NCBI GenBank assembly: GCA_013141175.1
Contig: JABFRN010000001.1
Span: 3,864,001 to 3,928,000 of the forward strand
Origin: Lysobacter sp.
Lineage (GTDB): Bacteria > Pseudomonadota > Gammaproteobacteria > Xanthomonadales > Xanthomonadaceae
Length of the DNA stretch: 64,000 nucleotides
Direction of reading: 5' to 3'
Shown: positions 9,001-19,200 of the stretch, one piece after another
How positions within the stretch are numbered: position 1 is the stretch's first letter
Layout of the letters: each line of letters starts with the position of its first letter
Position numbers and translations under genes: made by a program
The notes under the pieces: model-generated
Databases searched by the model: none
Told to the model about the DNA's origin: nothing
The model's input: only the letters and a program-made list of their open reading frames with translations

Positions 9001-12000
9001 ATCCGCGCGCGCCGATGCGGCCGGCGCGCGGCGCGGCTCCGCGCTCACGACCGTCGGCTTCGGCTGTTGCAGCGGCGCCGGACGGGATTGCTGCGCGGGC
9101 GTGAAGCGATCCTCGATACGCGACAGCGCATCGGACTGGCCGACCAGCGTGGCTTCGTGCATCTGCACTTCGCGCGCGAACAGCGCCTGCCATGCCGCGA
9201 AACGGTGCGCGGTGCTCGCCGCCTTCCAGGCGACGAGGTCGCTGCGTTCGTGCCGGCTGAACTTCTGCGCGAGCGCCATCGCATCCACCAGGACCCGATC
9301 GCGGGGAACGACGGTCAACAGCGGATTGCGCCGCTTCAGATCGTCGCCCAGCATCTCGCGGCCGGTGAACAGGCTTTCGCGCGCCAGATCCGGGCCAAGC
9401 TTCGCCGGCAAGATGCCGGTGGCGCCAGCACCGGGCGTGAACCCGAAATTCATGTACGGGCTGACGTAGCGACTTTCCTCGCTGAACAGCACGCAGTCGG
9501 CGAACAGTCCGAGCGTCCAGCCAGCACCGATGCCGTGACCCTGCATCGCCGCGACCACCGGCAGCGGACAGCGCATCGCCAGTTGGAAAACATCCAGATC
9601 GGTGAAGCGGACCTTGCCTTCCTGGATCGCCTTCAAACCATCGCGCGTACCGCCGGACGAGAAATACGTGTCGTAACCGACCAGCACGACCGCCTTGTAC
9701 GAGGACGGGCGAGCGAGGCGATCGAACACTTCCTGCAGACCCGCGATCAGCGCGTCCGAGAACATGTTCCTGGCGTCGCGGTCTTCGAGCCGCACCAGGA
9801 CCACGCCATCGGCGTCGACGCTGGCGCTGACCACGGTCGACGACAGTGCGAGCGTCGTTTCGCCCGCCGGTTGCGCACCGGCATGGGCCGCGTCCATCGC
9901 CACGGTCGCGGATTGCCCGCGCTGCTGGATGCGCGCGACGAGCGCCGACTTGTGGCTGAAAACGTCGCGCGGAATCGCGGCCAGTCCATCAACCACCTGC
10001 TGTGCGCCCGCAAGCGCGCCGCCGGCGGAACAGGCGTGCACGGATGGCGAGCGCTGCTGCAGTTCGCGACCGGTTTGCGAGAGACCGGACAGGATCCATT
10101 CGTTGGCGCACACGCCGAGGCGCTGCGCGACGACTTCGTCGAGCATGGGCAGCTGCGCGCGATAATCGTGCAGGGCGAGTCCGCCGTAGCGGCCGTCCTC
10201 GTTGCAGACCGCACGGTCGCAGGCGAGCGCCAGCACGAAGCCGGCATTGAGCGCATTCTTCTCGACGACCGCGACCACCGGCGCGCGCAGCAGCGAAAGA
10301 TCCACGACGACCTGTCGCAGCAAGTCGACGTGTTGCGATGCGTCCTCGGGCAGGAAGGCCTCGAAGTCGCTGTGCAGGAACACTGCATCCGCATCACGGC
10401 ATGCGTTCAACGCCGCGGACAATTGCTGCAGAACGGCGTCGGCTCGCGTCGTTTTCTTCGCCTTGATCCGCACGTGGATCCGGTTGTGGTCGCCCTTGCG
10501 AAGCTCGATGGCCTCATGCCGGGCCGAACCCGTCGCGACCACCGTCTCCGCCGACGCTTCGCCGACCGCATCGAACTGCGCAAGCCGCGCATCGAACCCG
10601 GACACCAGGTGCTGCTTGAGCAACCGCAGTGCGTCCTGCGATTTGTCGGAGAGACTCCGGCACAGGTCATCGACGGCGCTCGAGAGTCGCGCACGCTCGA
10701 CCACCTTGGCGCCCCAACCGATCTGCCGCAGTTGCTCGCCGCTGAAGGGATCGGCATTGGTCGCCAGCAAGGCTGCGACCGATTCGCCGAACCGCGCGGC
10801 CAGCCACGCCATCTGCGAGCGCTGGGTCAGCGCGACGCCATCCTGCGTCGCAAGCCCGTAGACCTGATCGTCGACGGCCACCATGGCATCGCAGGCGCAT
10901 GCGAACCAGAATCCCGCACCGACGGCCTTGCCGGCCAGCACCGCCAGCGTCGGATACGGGAACGACGCCAGTCCACGCCAGAGCGACCGCGTCGCTTCGT
11001 CGTCGAACACAGGGCTGCCGCCGTGCAGGAACACCTGCTCATCGCTTTCGAGCACGAGGGCCTTGATCGACGGCAATTCGCGCGCGTAGTCCAGCGCATC
11101 CCGGAACGCGTCGGCCAGCGCTGCATTCAGCGCGCCATCCACTGCGTCCATGCGCAGGACGAAAATACCGTCGCCGCGATCGCGCACGACGATCGACGCG
11201 CGCTGCCCGGACTCGACGCGGTCGCCTTCGGCGGCCAGCACGACGGCGGGCTTGTTCGCCACACCGGTCCGATCCACGGCGTTGGTCCGATCCGGTGCCG
11301 ACAGCGCGATCGCATTGGGCTTGCCGGGCATCGCTGCGCTTTCGGCGCGTGCTGTCGTCGCTTCGGGATCGGCGGTCGCGGACGCAACGCTGAGGCCGTG
11401 GAACACGCGGTCCGCGATGCGAACAGGCGGCGCGGATCGTTCGGCGCCGCTTTCGACACGCTGCGCTTGGGCGATTTCGACGCGTGGCGATGGCGCATCG
11501 GACGCGATCGCCGCATGCGCCGGCATCAGCGCCAGCGACTCGAGCTGCACGCAGACCCTGCCATCGCCATCGCAGATCGCGATATCCACGCAGAAGGCGT
11601 CGCCCTGCGGATCGGCGGTTTGAATCCATGCATAGCGCGGGTTTTCGCAGCTGCCGTGGATCCGGATGGACGCGATGGAGGCCGGCATGTACAGCGTGCC
11701 GGCTGTCGGATGCAGCCATTGCGCGGCGATCAGCGCGTTTTCGAGGACGCCCGGGGGCAAGAGGCAATCGGAGAACGCATTGCGCGCGGCGTCCGACAGC
11801 TCGAAGCCCAGCAACAGGCCGTGCGCAGTCCGCTGGATCGTCGCGACCGTCCGATACAAGGCGTCGGCTTCGACGCCGATCGAGCGATCGGCCATCGCGA
11901 TCGCCTCCTGGTCCGCGAACAACGGCGATGCGGTGCGCGTCAGCTGGGCGATATCGAGCACGGGCGCGGCGGTATCCGGGCGCGGCTCGGCGAATCCCTG

Positions 12001-15000
12001 GCACAGCACGCCGGCATGGTCGCCATCGATCGAGATTTCGAACGCGGCTTTCTGCTGCGACGGGCGTGCGCCCTGGCCGGGCAGCATCACCGCGATATCG
12101 ATACCGCTCAATGGCGAAGCCGCGTGCGGCGCAGCGAATCGCACGTCCTGCAATTCCCACGGACTGCCGTTCTGCAGCGCGGGCAATGCGTCCGCGACCG
12201 CGGCCCTCGCCGCTTCGATCAGCACGCCATGCGGCACGCCGGGGTTGCCGAACAGCTTGATCCCGGAAAGACGCGCGTCATCGGCCCGGAATGCGCTGCG
12301 GTAGCGCTGCTGGCCGGGCTTGGAGATATTGTGGTGCACCAGCGGATGCAGGGCGGAGTCCAGCACGCCGGCGCCGAGCGACGATCCGCCCGGAGCTGCC
12401 GCCATCTCTTCATGCCAGTAGCGTTCGCGGGCGAACGGATAGACCGGCAGGTGCAGGCGCCCGGGCGAAGAGGCCGCGTGCAGTTTCCGCCAATCGACAT
12501 CCAGGCCCTTGGTCCAGATATCGATCAGGCGCGAGAATTTCCCGGCACGGAACCAGCTGTCGACGCTGGCCTGCAATTCCTTGTCGACGCTGAACAGCGT
12601 GATCGCATCGCGGTGCCGCCTGGATTGCGCATAGAACAGATCGTCGGCGAGCGCGCCGTCCTCGATGCTGTCGCTGTCCAGGAACAGCGCGAGTTTTTCG
12701 AGCAACCCGGCACGCGAATGCACGACCATGGCGAGGCGTTCGTCCATCGCCTCGCGCCCGACCTGCAGGGTGTACGCCAATGCCGAAAGATCGATCACGG
12801 CGTCCTTTTCGACGAACGCTTTCAGATCCTCCGCTTTCTGCCGCAGCTGCGGGAAGGTGCGCGCCGAAAGCACGACGATGCACGCCGCGCCGTCGCGGTA
12901 CGGCGCGGCATCCACGGGCGCGGAATACCCTTCGACGACCACGTGCGCGTTGGCGCCGCCGGCACCGAAGGAGGAAATGCCTGCGATCAGCGGCAAGCGC
13001 TTGCCGTCAACGACGGGCGCTTCCCACGCGCGCAGGCGCTGGTTGACGATGAACGGCGTTTCGTCGAAGTCGATGTTCGGGTTCAGTCGTTCCGAGTGCA
13101 GCGACGGCACGATCTGCCGATGCTGCATCTGCAGGATCACCTTCGTCAGTCCGGCGATGCCGGCCGCCGACTCGCAGTGACCGATGTTCGATTTCGCCGA
13201 ACCGAGCAGGCAGAACTGCGTATCCGCCGTGTAGGCCCGGAACGCCTTGCTGATGGCCGCGATCTCGATCGGGTCGCCCAGCTTGGTGCCGGTGCCGTGC
13301 GCTTCGATGTAGCTGACATGGCGGGCGTCGACGCCGCCTTCGGCCAAGGCGTCGGCGATCACCGCCGCCTGCGCCTGCGGATTGGGTACCGTGTAGCCGT
13401 TGGTCTTTCCGCCGTGGTTGAGCGCGCTGCTGCGGATGATCGCGTGGATCGCATCGCCGTCGCGCTCGGCATCGGACAGGCGCTTCAACACCACCACGCC
13501 GACGCCTTCACCGGGGATGTAGCCATCGCCGCCTTCGCCGAAGCTCTGGCAATGTCCGGCGCTGGAAATGAACTGGCCACCACTGAGCATGCTGTACTTG
13601 CCCGGATGGATGCTGAGATTCACGCCGCCGGCCAGCGCCATGTCGGTGCGGCCGAGTCTCAGGTCCTGGCAGGCGAGATGGATCGCGGTCAACGACGATG
13701 AGCACATCGTGTCGAGGGTCATGCTCGGCCCGCGCAGGTTCAATACGTACGACACGCGGTTGGCGATGCTGGCGAGGCTGCCCGAACGGTTGTATTCGCC
13801 GTACATCACGCCGGCATAGACGCCGACCTGGCCACCGCGCCGTCCCTGCAATCCATCGCGCGTATAGCCCGCGTCCTCGATCGCCATCCACGCGTACTGC
13901 AGGAACAGGCGTTCCTGCGGGTCGATCTGTTCGGCGTCGCGCGGGGTGATATTGAAGAAGCGCGGATCGAACTCGTCGGCGCCTTCGATGAATCCGCCCC
14001 ATTTGCTGCTGTGCTGTCCGGCGCCGAGCACTTCGCCAGCGGCGACATCGCGGAAATAGTCCTGCCAGCGCCAGCGCTGCGCCGGGATTTCGCGGATGCA
14101 GTCCTTGCCTTCGGCCAGATTCCGCCAGTAGTCGTCGAGATTCCTCGCTTCCGGATAGCGTCCGCTGAGCCCGACGATCGCCACCGGCTCCGTCGCCATC
14201 ACCCTGCCGAGCACCGGCGGCTGTTCCGCTGCCGGAAGCTTCGGTGGAACAGGCGCCGCTGCGGCGCGCGTGGGTGGGATGCGTTTACCGACGACATGCT
14301 GTTGAGACGCCTGCTGCGCTGCATGCGGCATCGAAGCCGGCTTCTGCAGCGATACCGCAGGCGTTCGGGCCGCGCGAGGCGCCTGCGGCAGCTGCGGCGC
14401 GAGCACGTCGGCCAGCCGGGTTGCGTGCGTGGCGCAGAAATAATCGTTCAGCTGCGCGATGGTCTGGTATTCGAAAGCCAGCGTCTTGGGCAACTTGCCG
14501 AAGATCGATTCCAGATGCGTCACGAGCTTCATCGCCAGGATCGAGTCCATGCCGTAATTCTCGAGCGGCGCATCGGGACGCAGCTTGACGACGGGAATCT
14601 TCAATACGATGGAAAACTGCTGGCACAGGTATTCCAGCGACTTGGCCCGGAAGGCGTCGTCCGTGGACGGCGCATCAGCGGAGATGGCGGCCGACGCGTC
14701 TTCCTGCCCGGCGTCGCCAGCGCGATCGTTCCGCGGTGCGACGTCCGCGTGATCGAGCAGCGCCTGCATGGCCGACAGTTCGCCTTCCATCACCAGCAAA
14801 CGGTCGCAGTCGAGCGCGAAGCCCCGATGCACCGCCCGCATCGCGGTCGCGGTCTTCAGCGGCTGCATCCCGGTCCGGCCCTGCATCCGCTCGTGCGTCG
14901 CCGCATCGAGGGTCATACCGCCGTCCTGCCAGAACGGCCAGTTCACCGACAGCGTGCGGCCCGAGCGTTGCCCCTGCCCCACGAGACCGTTGCGGTATTC

Positions 15001-16200
15001 CGCGAAGGCATCCATGAAGCCGTTTCCGGTCGCGTAATCGGCCTGCCCGTTGATGCCCCAGCAGGCGGCGATCGACGAACACATCAGCATGAAATCGAGC
15101 TTCGTATCCCGCGTGGCGCGATCCAGGTTGCCCACGCCCGCGACCTTGGGCGAAAGCACGGATGCGAATTCGTCGGTGGACTTCCTGATGATGAAACTGT
15201 CGCGGGTGATGCCGGCGCAATGGACGATGCCGGTCAGCGGCTGCCCTTCCGACCGCAGTCGCGCCACCAGCGCGTCGACCGCTTCCGCCTGCGCGACATC
15301 GAGCACAACGTAATCGATCTTGTGCTGCGCGGTCGCGAGCGTCCGCAGAATCTCCGCGGTCCCGGCCGACGGCGCCGATCGCCCGGCCAACACGATGCGC
15401 ACGCGCGCGGTCTGCGCGATGATTTCGCGCGCGAACTGCAGGCCGATGCCACCGGCGCCGCCGGTGATCAGATAGCAGCCGCCCTCTTTGAAGATCACCG
15501 GGGCGTGAAGCGCGGCATCGTCGGACCCCGCTTTCGCCAGCAACCGCCAGCGCGATGCTTCGCGCTCCAGTTGCTTGCCGTCGCGCCGGTAGCGGACAGC
15601 GACATCCTGTCCGGAGGAAGCCTGTTCACCGGACGACGCCGATTCGCGTTGCAGCGATTGCAGCAGCTGCGCGGGCTCGATATCGGCAGGCACGCGGACG
15701 AACCGGGCGGACAGCGCCGGGTTCTCTTCCATCGCCGTTCGCAACAGCGCCTCGAGGCCCGTCGCCACGGACATGCCGGGCGAATCCACGGCGACCAGCA
15801 GCAGGCCGATACGCTTCGCGCGGCCGGCCTTGTTCGCCAACAGCGATTTGATTTCGCCGAAACATTGCAGCGCGGCTTGTGCGAACGATGCGTCGGTCTC
15901 CTTCGAGCCGGGCGGCGCGATTTCGACCAGGTCGGCCGCGCTCAGGTGCTTCCTCAGAAAGGCCGTTGTTTCGGACGCGACGCCCCACAGGAGGATCTTC
16001 TGCGGCGCCTGCGGCGATCCGCCCGCATCGCCTGCGGGCGCGGCGGGCGCACTCGTCCATTGGCGCGTCGCCAGGATCGTTCCCTGTTGTGCGGCATCGG
16101 CGTTGCGCTGTTTCAGCGCCTTGATGCGGACCAGCGCTTCGGCCTGGGTCAGGCGGCCTTCGGCGACAGCGCGATAAATCGGCAGTAAAGAGTCTTTCAT
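6061..16200 (-). CDS. Trans-AT polyketide synthase C (KR-ACP-KS-DH0-ECHx3-ACP-ACP-KS)
   Basis: 3379 residues; the ATG at 16200 overlaps the stop of gene B as ATGA, implying translational coupling. Order: docking helices (1-33); KR (about 40-480, YLITGGAGGIG near 245, GQADYATGNG near 387); ACP (Ser about 553, YGMDSILAM); KS (about 671-1250, LDTMCSSSL near 831); DH-like domain (about 1270-1560) without the His/Asp pair; three crotonase-fold domains (about 1670-1880, 1897-2100, 2120-2365), of which the third keeps an intact-looking GYDTYFSSGGT / AMQGHGIGAGW oxyanion region; two ACPs (Ser about 2431 and 2551, DSISSVTW and DSISGVTW); KS (about 2660-3243, IDTACSSSL near 2828). The tail carries a sliver of DH start, a second LPAYSFARIRCW linker motif and a helical docking end. 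KR-ACP completes module 5; the middle is beta-branching module 6; the last KS starts module 7, finished by protein D. Confidence 0.95.
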   Translation of the reverse strand: MKDSLLPIYRAVAEGRLTQAEALVRIKALKQRNADAAQQGTILATRQWTSAPAAPAGDAGGSPQAPQKILLWGVASETTAFLRKHLSAADLVEIAPPGSKETDASFAQAALQCFGEIKSLLANKAGRAKRIGLLLVAVDSPGMSVATGLEALLRTAMEENPALSARFVRVPADIEPAQLLQSLQRESASSGEQASSGQDVAVRYRRDGKQLEREASRWRLLAKAGSDDAALHAPVIFKEGGCYLITGGAGGIGLQFAREIIAQTARVRIVLAGRSAPSAGTAEILRTLATAQHKIDYVVLDVAQAEAVDALVARLRSEGQPLTGIVHCAGITRDSFIIRKSTDEFASVLSPKVAGVGNLDRATRDTKLDFMLMCSSIAACWGINGQADYATGNGFMDAFAEYRNGLVGQGQRSGRTLSVNWPFWQDGGMTLDAATHERMQGRTGMQPLKTATAMRAVHRGFALDCDRLLVMEGELSAMQALLDHADVAPRNDRAGDAGQEDASAAISADAPSTDDAFRAKSLEYLCQQFSIVLKIPVVKLRPDAPLENYGMDSILAMKLVTHLESIFGKLPKTLAFEYQTIAQLNDYFCATHATRLADVLAPQLPQAPRAARTPAVSLQKPASMPHAAQQASQQHVVGKRIPPTRAAAAPVPPKLPAAEQPPVLGRVMATEPVAIVGLSGRYPEARNLDDYWRNLAEGKDCIREIPAQRWRWQDYFRDVAAGEVLGAGQHSSKWGGFIEGADEFDPRFFNITPRDAEQIDPQERLFLQYAWMAIEDAGYTRDGLQGRRGGQVGVYAGVMYGEYNRSGSLASIANRVSYVLNLRGPSMTLDTMCSSSLTAIHLACQDLRLGRTDMALAGGVNLSIHPGKYSMLSGGQFISSAGHCQSFGEGGDGYIPGEGVGVVVLKRLSDAERDGDAIHAIIRSSALNHGGKTNGYTVPNPQAQAAVIADALAEGGVDARHVSYIEAHGTGTKLGDPIEIAAISKAFRAYTADTQFCLLGSAKSNIGHCESAAGIAGLTKVILQMQHRQIVPSLHSERLNPNIDFDETPFIVNQRLRAWEAPVVDGKRLPLIAGISSFGAGGANAHVVVEGYSAPVDAAPYRDGAACIVVLSARTFPQLRQKAEDLKAFVEKDAVIDLSALAYTLQVGREAMDERLAMVVHSRAGLLEKLALFLDSDSIEDGALADDLFYAQSRRHRDAITLFSVDKELQASVDSWFRAGKFSRLIDIWTKGLDVDWRKLHAASSPGRLHLPVYPFARERYWHEEMAAAPGGSSLGAGVLDSALHPLVHHNISKPGQQRYRSAFRADDARLSGIKLFGNPGVPHGVLIEAARAAVADALPALQNGSPWELQDVRFAAPHAASPLSGIDIAVMLPGQGARPSQQKAAFEISIDGDHAGVLCQGFAEPRPDTAAPVLDIAQLTRTASPLFADQEAIAMADRSIGVEADALYRTVATIQRTAHGLLLGFELSDAARNAFSDCLLPPGVLENALIAAQWLHPTAGTLYMPASIASIRIHGSCENPRYAWIQTADPQGDAFCVDIAICDGDGRVCVQLESLALMPAHAAIASDAPSPRVEIAQAQRVESGAERSAPPVRIADRVFHGLSVASATADPEATTARAESAAMPGKPNAIALSAPDRTNAVDRTGVANKPAVVLAAEGDRVESGQRASIVVRDRGDGIFVLRMDAVDGALNAALADAFRDALDYARELPSIKALVLESDEQVFLHGGSPVFDDEATRSLWRGLASFPYPTLAVLAGKAVGAGFWFACACDAMVAVDDQVYGLATQDGVALTQRSQMAWLAARFGESVAALLATNADPFSGEQLRQIGWGAKVVERARLSSAVDDLCRSLSDKSQDALRLLKQHLVSGFDARLAQFDAVGEASAETVVATGSARHEAIELRKGDHNRIHVRIKAKKTTRADAVLQQLSAALNACRDADAVFLHSDFEAFLPEDASQHVDLLRQVVVDLSLLRAPVVAVVEKNALNAGFVLALACDRAVCNEDGRYGGLALHDYRAQLPMLDEVVAQRLGVCANEWILSGLSQTGRELQQRSPSVHACSAGGALAGAQQVVDGLAAIPRDVFSHKSALVARIQQRGQSATVAMDAAHAGAQPAGETTLALSSTVVSASVDADGVVLVRLEDRDARNMFSDALIAGLQEVFDRLARPSSYKAVVLVGYDTYFSSGGTRDGLKAIQEGKVRFTDLDVFQLAMRCPLPVVAAMQGHGIGAGWTLGLFADCVLFSEESRYVSPYMNFGFTPGAGATGILPAKLGPDLARESLFTGREMLGDDLKRRNPLLTVVPRDRVLVDAMALAQKFSRHERSDLVAWKAASTAHRFAAWQALFAREVQMHEATLVGQSDALSRIEDRFTPAQQSRPAPLQQPKPTVVSAEPRRAPAASARADILPTIRRLLAEELRIDETEIDVRTPFIDLGLDSISSVTWIRKINEQFGLAIEATKVYTYPNLQKLGQHVGELLPVDAPAVVATAVVATAPQPATAAPRPALPVAMAAKPAAQQPRVDLGAIRHAIIGMLAQELRQEPDSIDADRGFVELGLDSISGVTWIRAINQAYGTAIEATKIYTYATVEKFARYLRDLLVERGSAQVDPVAQPAAPPATHAVATTLSAAPVGVQKFDWPSLRSWQTDAIAIEPLAASPGAMSHAPEVAVIGMAGSFPMAKDLDAFWENIANGRDCVSEIPASRWDTSTYYVEGRASLGQSNSKWMGVLEGHDQFDPLFFGLSPVEAEAMDPQQRVLLQCCWHGMENAGYTAERLSGSKCGVFVGCAYGDYNLLSREQQINALGFTGGATSILAARLSYFLNLQGPCVSIDTACSSSLVAISMACDSLLTGASELAFAGGVYVMANADMFLKTGHAGMLSPSGRCYTFDQRANGFVPGEGVGVIMLKRLADAERDGDSILAVVRGWGINQDGRSNGITAPNAESQQHLIMDVYDRFGLDPNQIQLIEAHGTGTKLGDPIEIEGLNAAFRPSTDRKHYCAIGSVKTNIGHCLTAAGVSGFIKLLLALKHRQLPPSIHFEKPNEHLDLADSPFYVNTALKEWTTPPGVARHAAISSFGFSGTNAHLVLGEYMPKLPQPAAMPVRPEIGAVVPLSARTAEQLLRKARQLLDFVQARPDLPLVALSHSLQVHRDAMDERLCFVAHDMQDVVDRLNAYIVRTESAKPMPADLFAAHVKQGLESVRLLSEDAGMTELVIGKCIADGNLSKLCELWVKGLSLDWRKLYGADRPGVIALPQYPFAEDAYWITPSESGYSTATASREHKPQHLHPLLQEKVADIREQGYRQSAIADEGADADDGAKTVPLMHLPAYSFARIRCWIPSKASVGAAAQPAQHGPFVNHLDAIAELFTELELDRLTTLQVVERVKSLA
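13043..13830. repeat. Near-identical KS DNA repeat, copy in gene C (other copy 2077-2864)
   Basis: Partner of the repeat at 2077-2864; encodes the module 6 KS from before the DTMCSSSL active site through SNIGHCESAAG to the NPNIDF segment. Confidence 0.9.
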
Positions 16201-19200
16201 GACAATAGCCCGAGATCCACGGCTTCTTCGGCCGACATTTCATTGTTGGAGATGCTTTCTAACAATTCCTGATAGAACGCTTCATCGAACATCGGCGTTT
16301 CATCCGATGGAATCACGAAACAAGGGGCTTCGGAAGACACCGCTTTCCGCGCTTCCACGACGCGCCAGGCGAATCCGCGAATGGCCACGCACAGCCTGCC
16401 GTCGGGCGCATGGATCGAGACATTGCAGGTCTCGGTCGCGGCGCCCTTGATCGGGCTGCGCATCGGCGTCAGTACGACGATCGCCTCCGGCGGGCACTGC
16501 CCGTGGATGGTCATCGATTGCAGCGTGAACGGAACCGATGGTTCCTTCGGCAGCGCCTGCAGCGACGGCAGGAAGCCGATGCAGGCCTGCAGCGCCGAAT
16601 CCATCACGCTGGGATGCAGCCAATAGGCATCGCTGTCGCTCGCGCAGGAGGGCAGCGAGACTTTCGCCACGACCGTTCCATCGTCGCGGCAGATCTTGTC
16701 GATGCCGCGGTGCGTGGGACCGTAGTGCAGACCGACCTGGGTGAAGGCCGCATAGATGTCGGCGGCGCGCCAACCTTCGCCGTTCAGTACCGAAGCGAAG
16801 GCAGCGGTATCGACCATCGGCGCGTCGGCGCCGATGAACTCGGCCTCGCCCTGGCAGTGCAGCACCCGCTCGCCGCCGTTTTCGCTGAAGATTTCGCTGA
16901 CGATCTCGAACATGATCGTGCCGGTTTCGTCGACGCCCAGATCGATCGCGACGGTCGTCCGGCCATTCACGATCACGGGCCGCCACCAGGCGACGTTGTT
17001 CAACACCAGTTGCTGCGACACGGCGCGCTCCGGCAACGCATCGGCGATCGCCGCCCGCGCCATTTCCAGATAGGCGACACCGGGCAGGACATGCTCGATG
17101 CGCCCGTCCGCCAGGCGCACGCGATGGTCGCGCAGGAAGGATTCGCTGCCGTCGAAGGTCGTGCGATACCGCTGCTGCATCAAGGTCGAAGCATTGACGT
17201 GCAGCAGCGGATGGATGACCGGTGCCGCGCCCGGGACGTTGCCGGCCGTGGCCGACATGTCGTCCTCCAGCCAGTAACGCTCTTTCGCGAACGGATACAG
17301 CGGCAGTTCGATGCGTCGCCGGGGTTGGTCGGCCGACGGCGCATGGCGATAGAGCTGTTCCCATGCGAGGTCGAGACCGTCGACCCAGAGCTCCGCCAAC
17401 TTGCCCAGTTTGCCGTCGCGCAGGCAGGTGTCGATCAGGGCATCGCGCAGGTCGCCGTCCTGGCCGATGAACGCCAGTTTGTTCGAACGCGACGACGTGC
17501 TGCCGACATGCATGTCGCGCGAGGTTTCGCCGGCCGCGAATGCGCGCAGGCGCTCGACCAGCTCGCGCATGGAGCTCACGACGGTCGCGCAGCGCTCATC
17601 CATGGCCTCACGGCCCACCTGCAGGGTGTAGGCCACATCGGAGAGCGACAGCGAGGCTTCGTTGCGGACGATGAAATCGGCCAGCTCCCCGGCCTCTTCC
17701 CGCAGTTGTTCCCGCGACTTCGCCGACAGCGGGACCATCACCGCCGGCGTCGAGGGTGCATGACGCTTCGTTTCCGAGGAAAGCTCCGGGCCCGCTTCCA
17801 GCACCAGGTGCGCATTGGTTCCGCTGAATCCGAACGAGCTCACCACGCCGAGTCGACCGCCCTTGGCATTGACCGGCCAGGGTTTCAACGCGGTATTGAT
17901 CACGAACGGACTGTCGGCGAGATCGAGATGCTCGTTCAAGCGCTCGAAATTGGCGGCAGGCGGCAACTGGCGGTGTTTCAGGGCCAGCACCAGTTTCAGC
18001 ACGCCGGCCACGCCAGCGGCATACAGGCAATGGCCGACATTGCTCTTGACCGACCCGAGCACGCAGTACTCCGCTTTCTGCGTGTAATGGCGGAAGGCGT
18101 TGTTCAATCCTTCCACTTCGATCGGATCGCCCAGCGGGGTGCCGGTACCGTGCGCCTCGATCAGCTGGATGTCTTCCGGATCGATGCCGAACTTGTCGTA
18201 GATGCTGCGCATCAGGCGCGTCTGCGAGACCGGGTTCGGGGCGGTGATGCCGTTGGTCTTGCCGTCCTGGTTGATGCCCCAGCCGCGGATCGTCGCGTGG
18301 ATGATGTCGCCGTCGCGCTCGGCGTCGGCCAGTCGCTTCAGCATCACCACGCCGACGCCTTCGCCCGGAACGAATCCGTTCGCGCGGTGATCGAAGGCGA
18401 AGCACCGGCCGTCCGGCGACAACATGCCGGACTGCGCGGTCTTGATGTGCATCATCGGGCCGGCCATGACCGCGACGCCGCCGGCCAGCGCGATGGCGCA
18501 ATCGTGGCTGGCGAGGCTGTCGCAGGCGTTGGCGATGGCGACCAGCGACGACGAGCAGGCGGTATCGATCGCGATCGACGGCCCCTGCAGATTCAGGAAG
18601 TACGAGATGCGCGCGGCGAGGATCGACATCGCCGCGCCGGTGAACCCCTGCGTGCTGTAGCGGTGCTCGCGCGAGCGCTGGTGATAGTCGGTCGCGCCGC
18701 AACCGACGAACACGCCGCAGCGGCTGCCCGAGAGGGTACGCGGGTTGATCGCGGCGTTTTCGATCGCGTGCCAGCAGGTCTGCAGCAGCAGACGCTGCTG
18801 CGGGTCCATGCTTTCGGCTTCGGTCGGCGAGATGTTGAAGAACAGCGGGTCGAAGGCATCGCAATCCTCCAGCGCGCCCATCCAGCGGCTGTTGGTGGTG
18901 CCGGACACCGAGATGTCTTCGTTGAAATAGGCGTTGATGTCCCAGCGCTTCGACGGCACCTGGTCGATGCAGTCCTTGCCGCCTGCGATGTTCCGCCAGA
19001 ATTCGTCGAGATTCTTCGCGTGCGGGAATTGTCCGGCGATACCGATCACGGCGATCGCATCGGTGCCGAGCCTCGGCGACCCACGATGCCGCGTCCGCCA
19101 CGAAATCAACTTGCGCCGCTGCGTTGCGCCCGTACGCGCGACGGCCGCGACCGGCCGTTGGACGTGAACGACAGGCGCCTGCTCGCGCCGGGGCGCGGAC

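Noticed and set aside
7315-13701. 2128-codon plus-strand open frame
   Set aside because: Antisense shadow of gene C, with no recognisable motif; same compositional signature as the other shadows.
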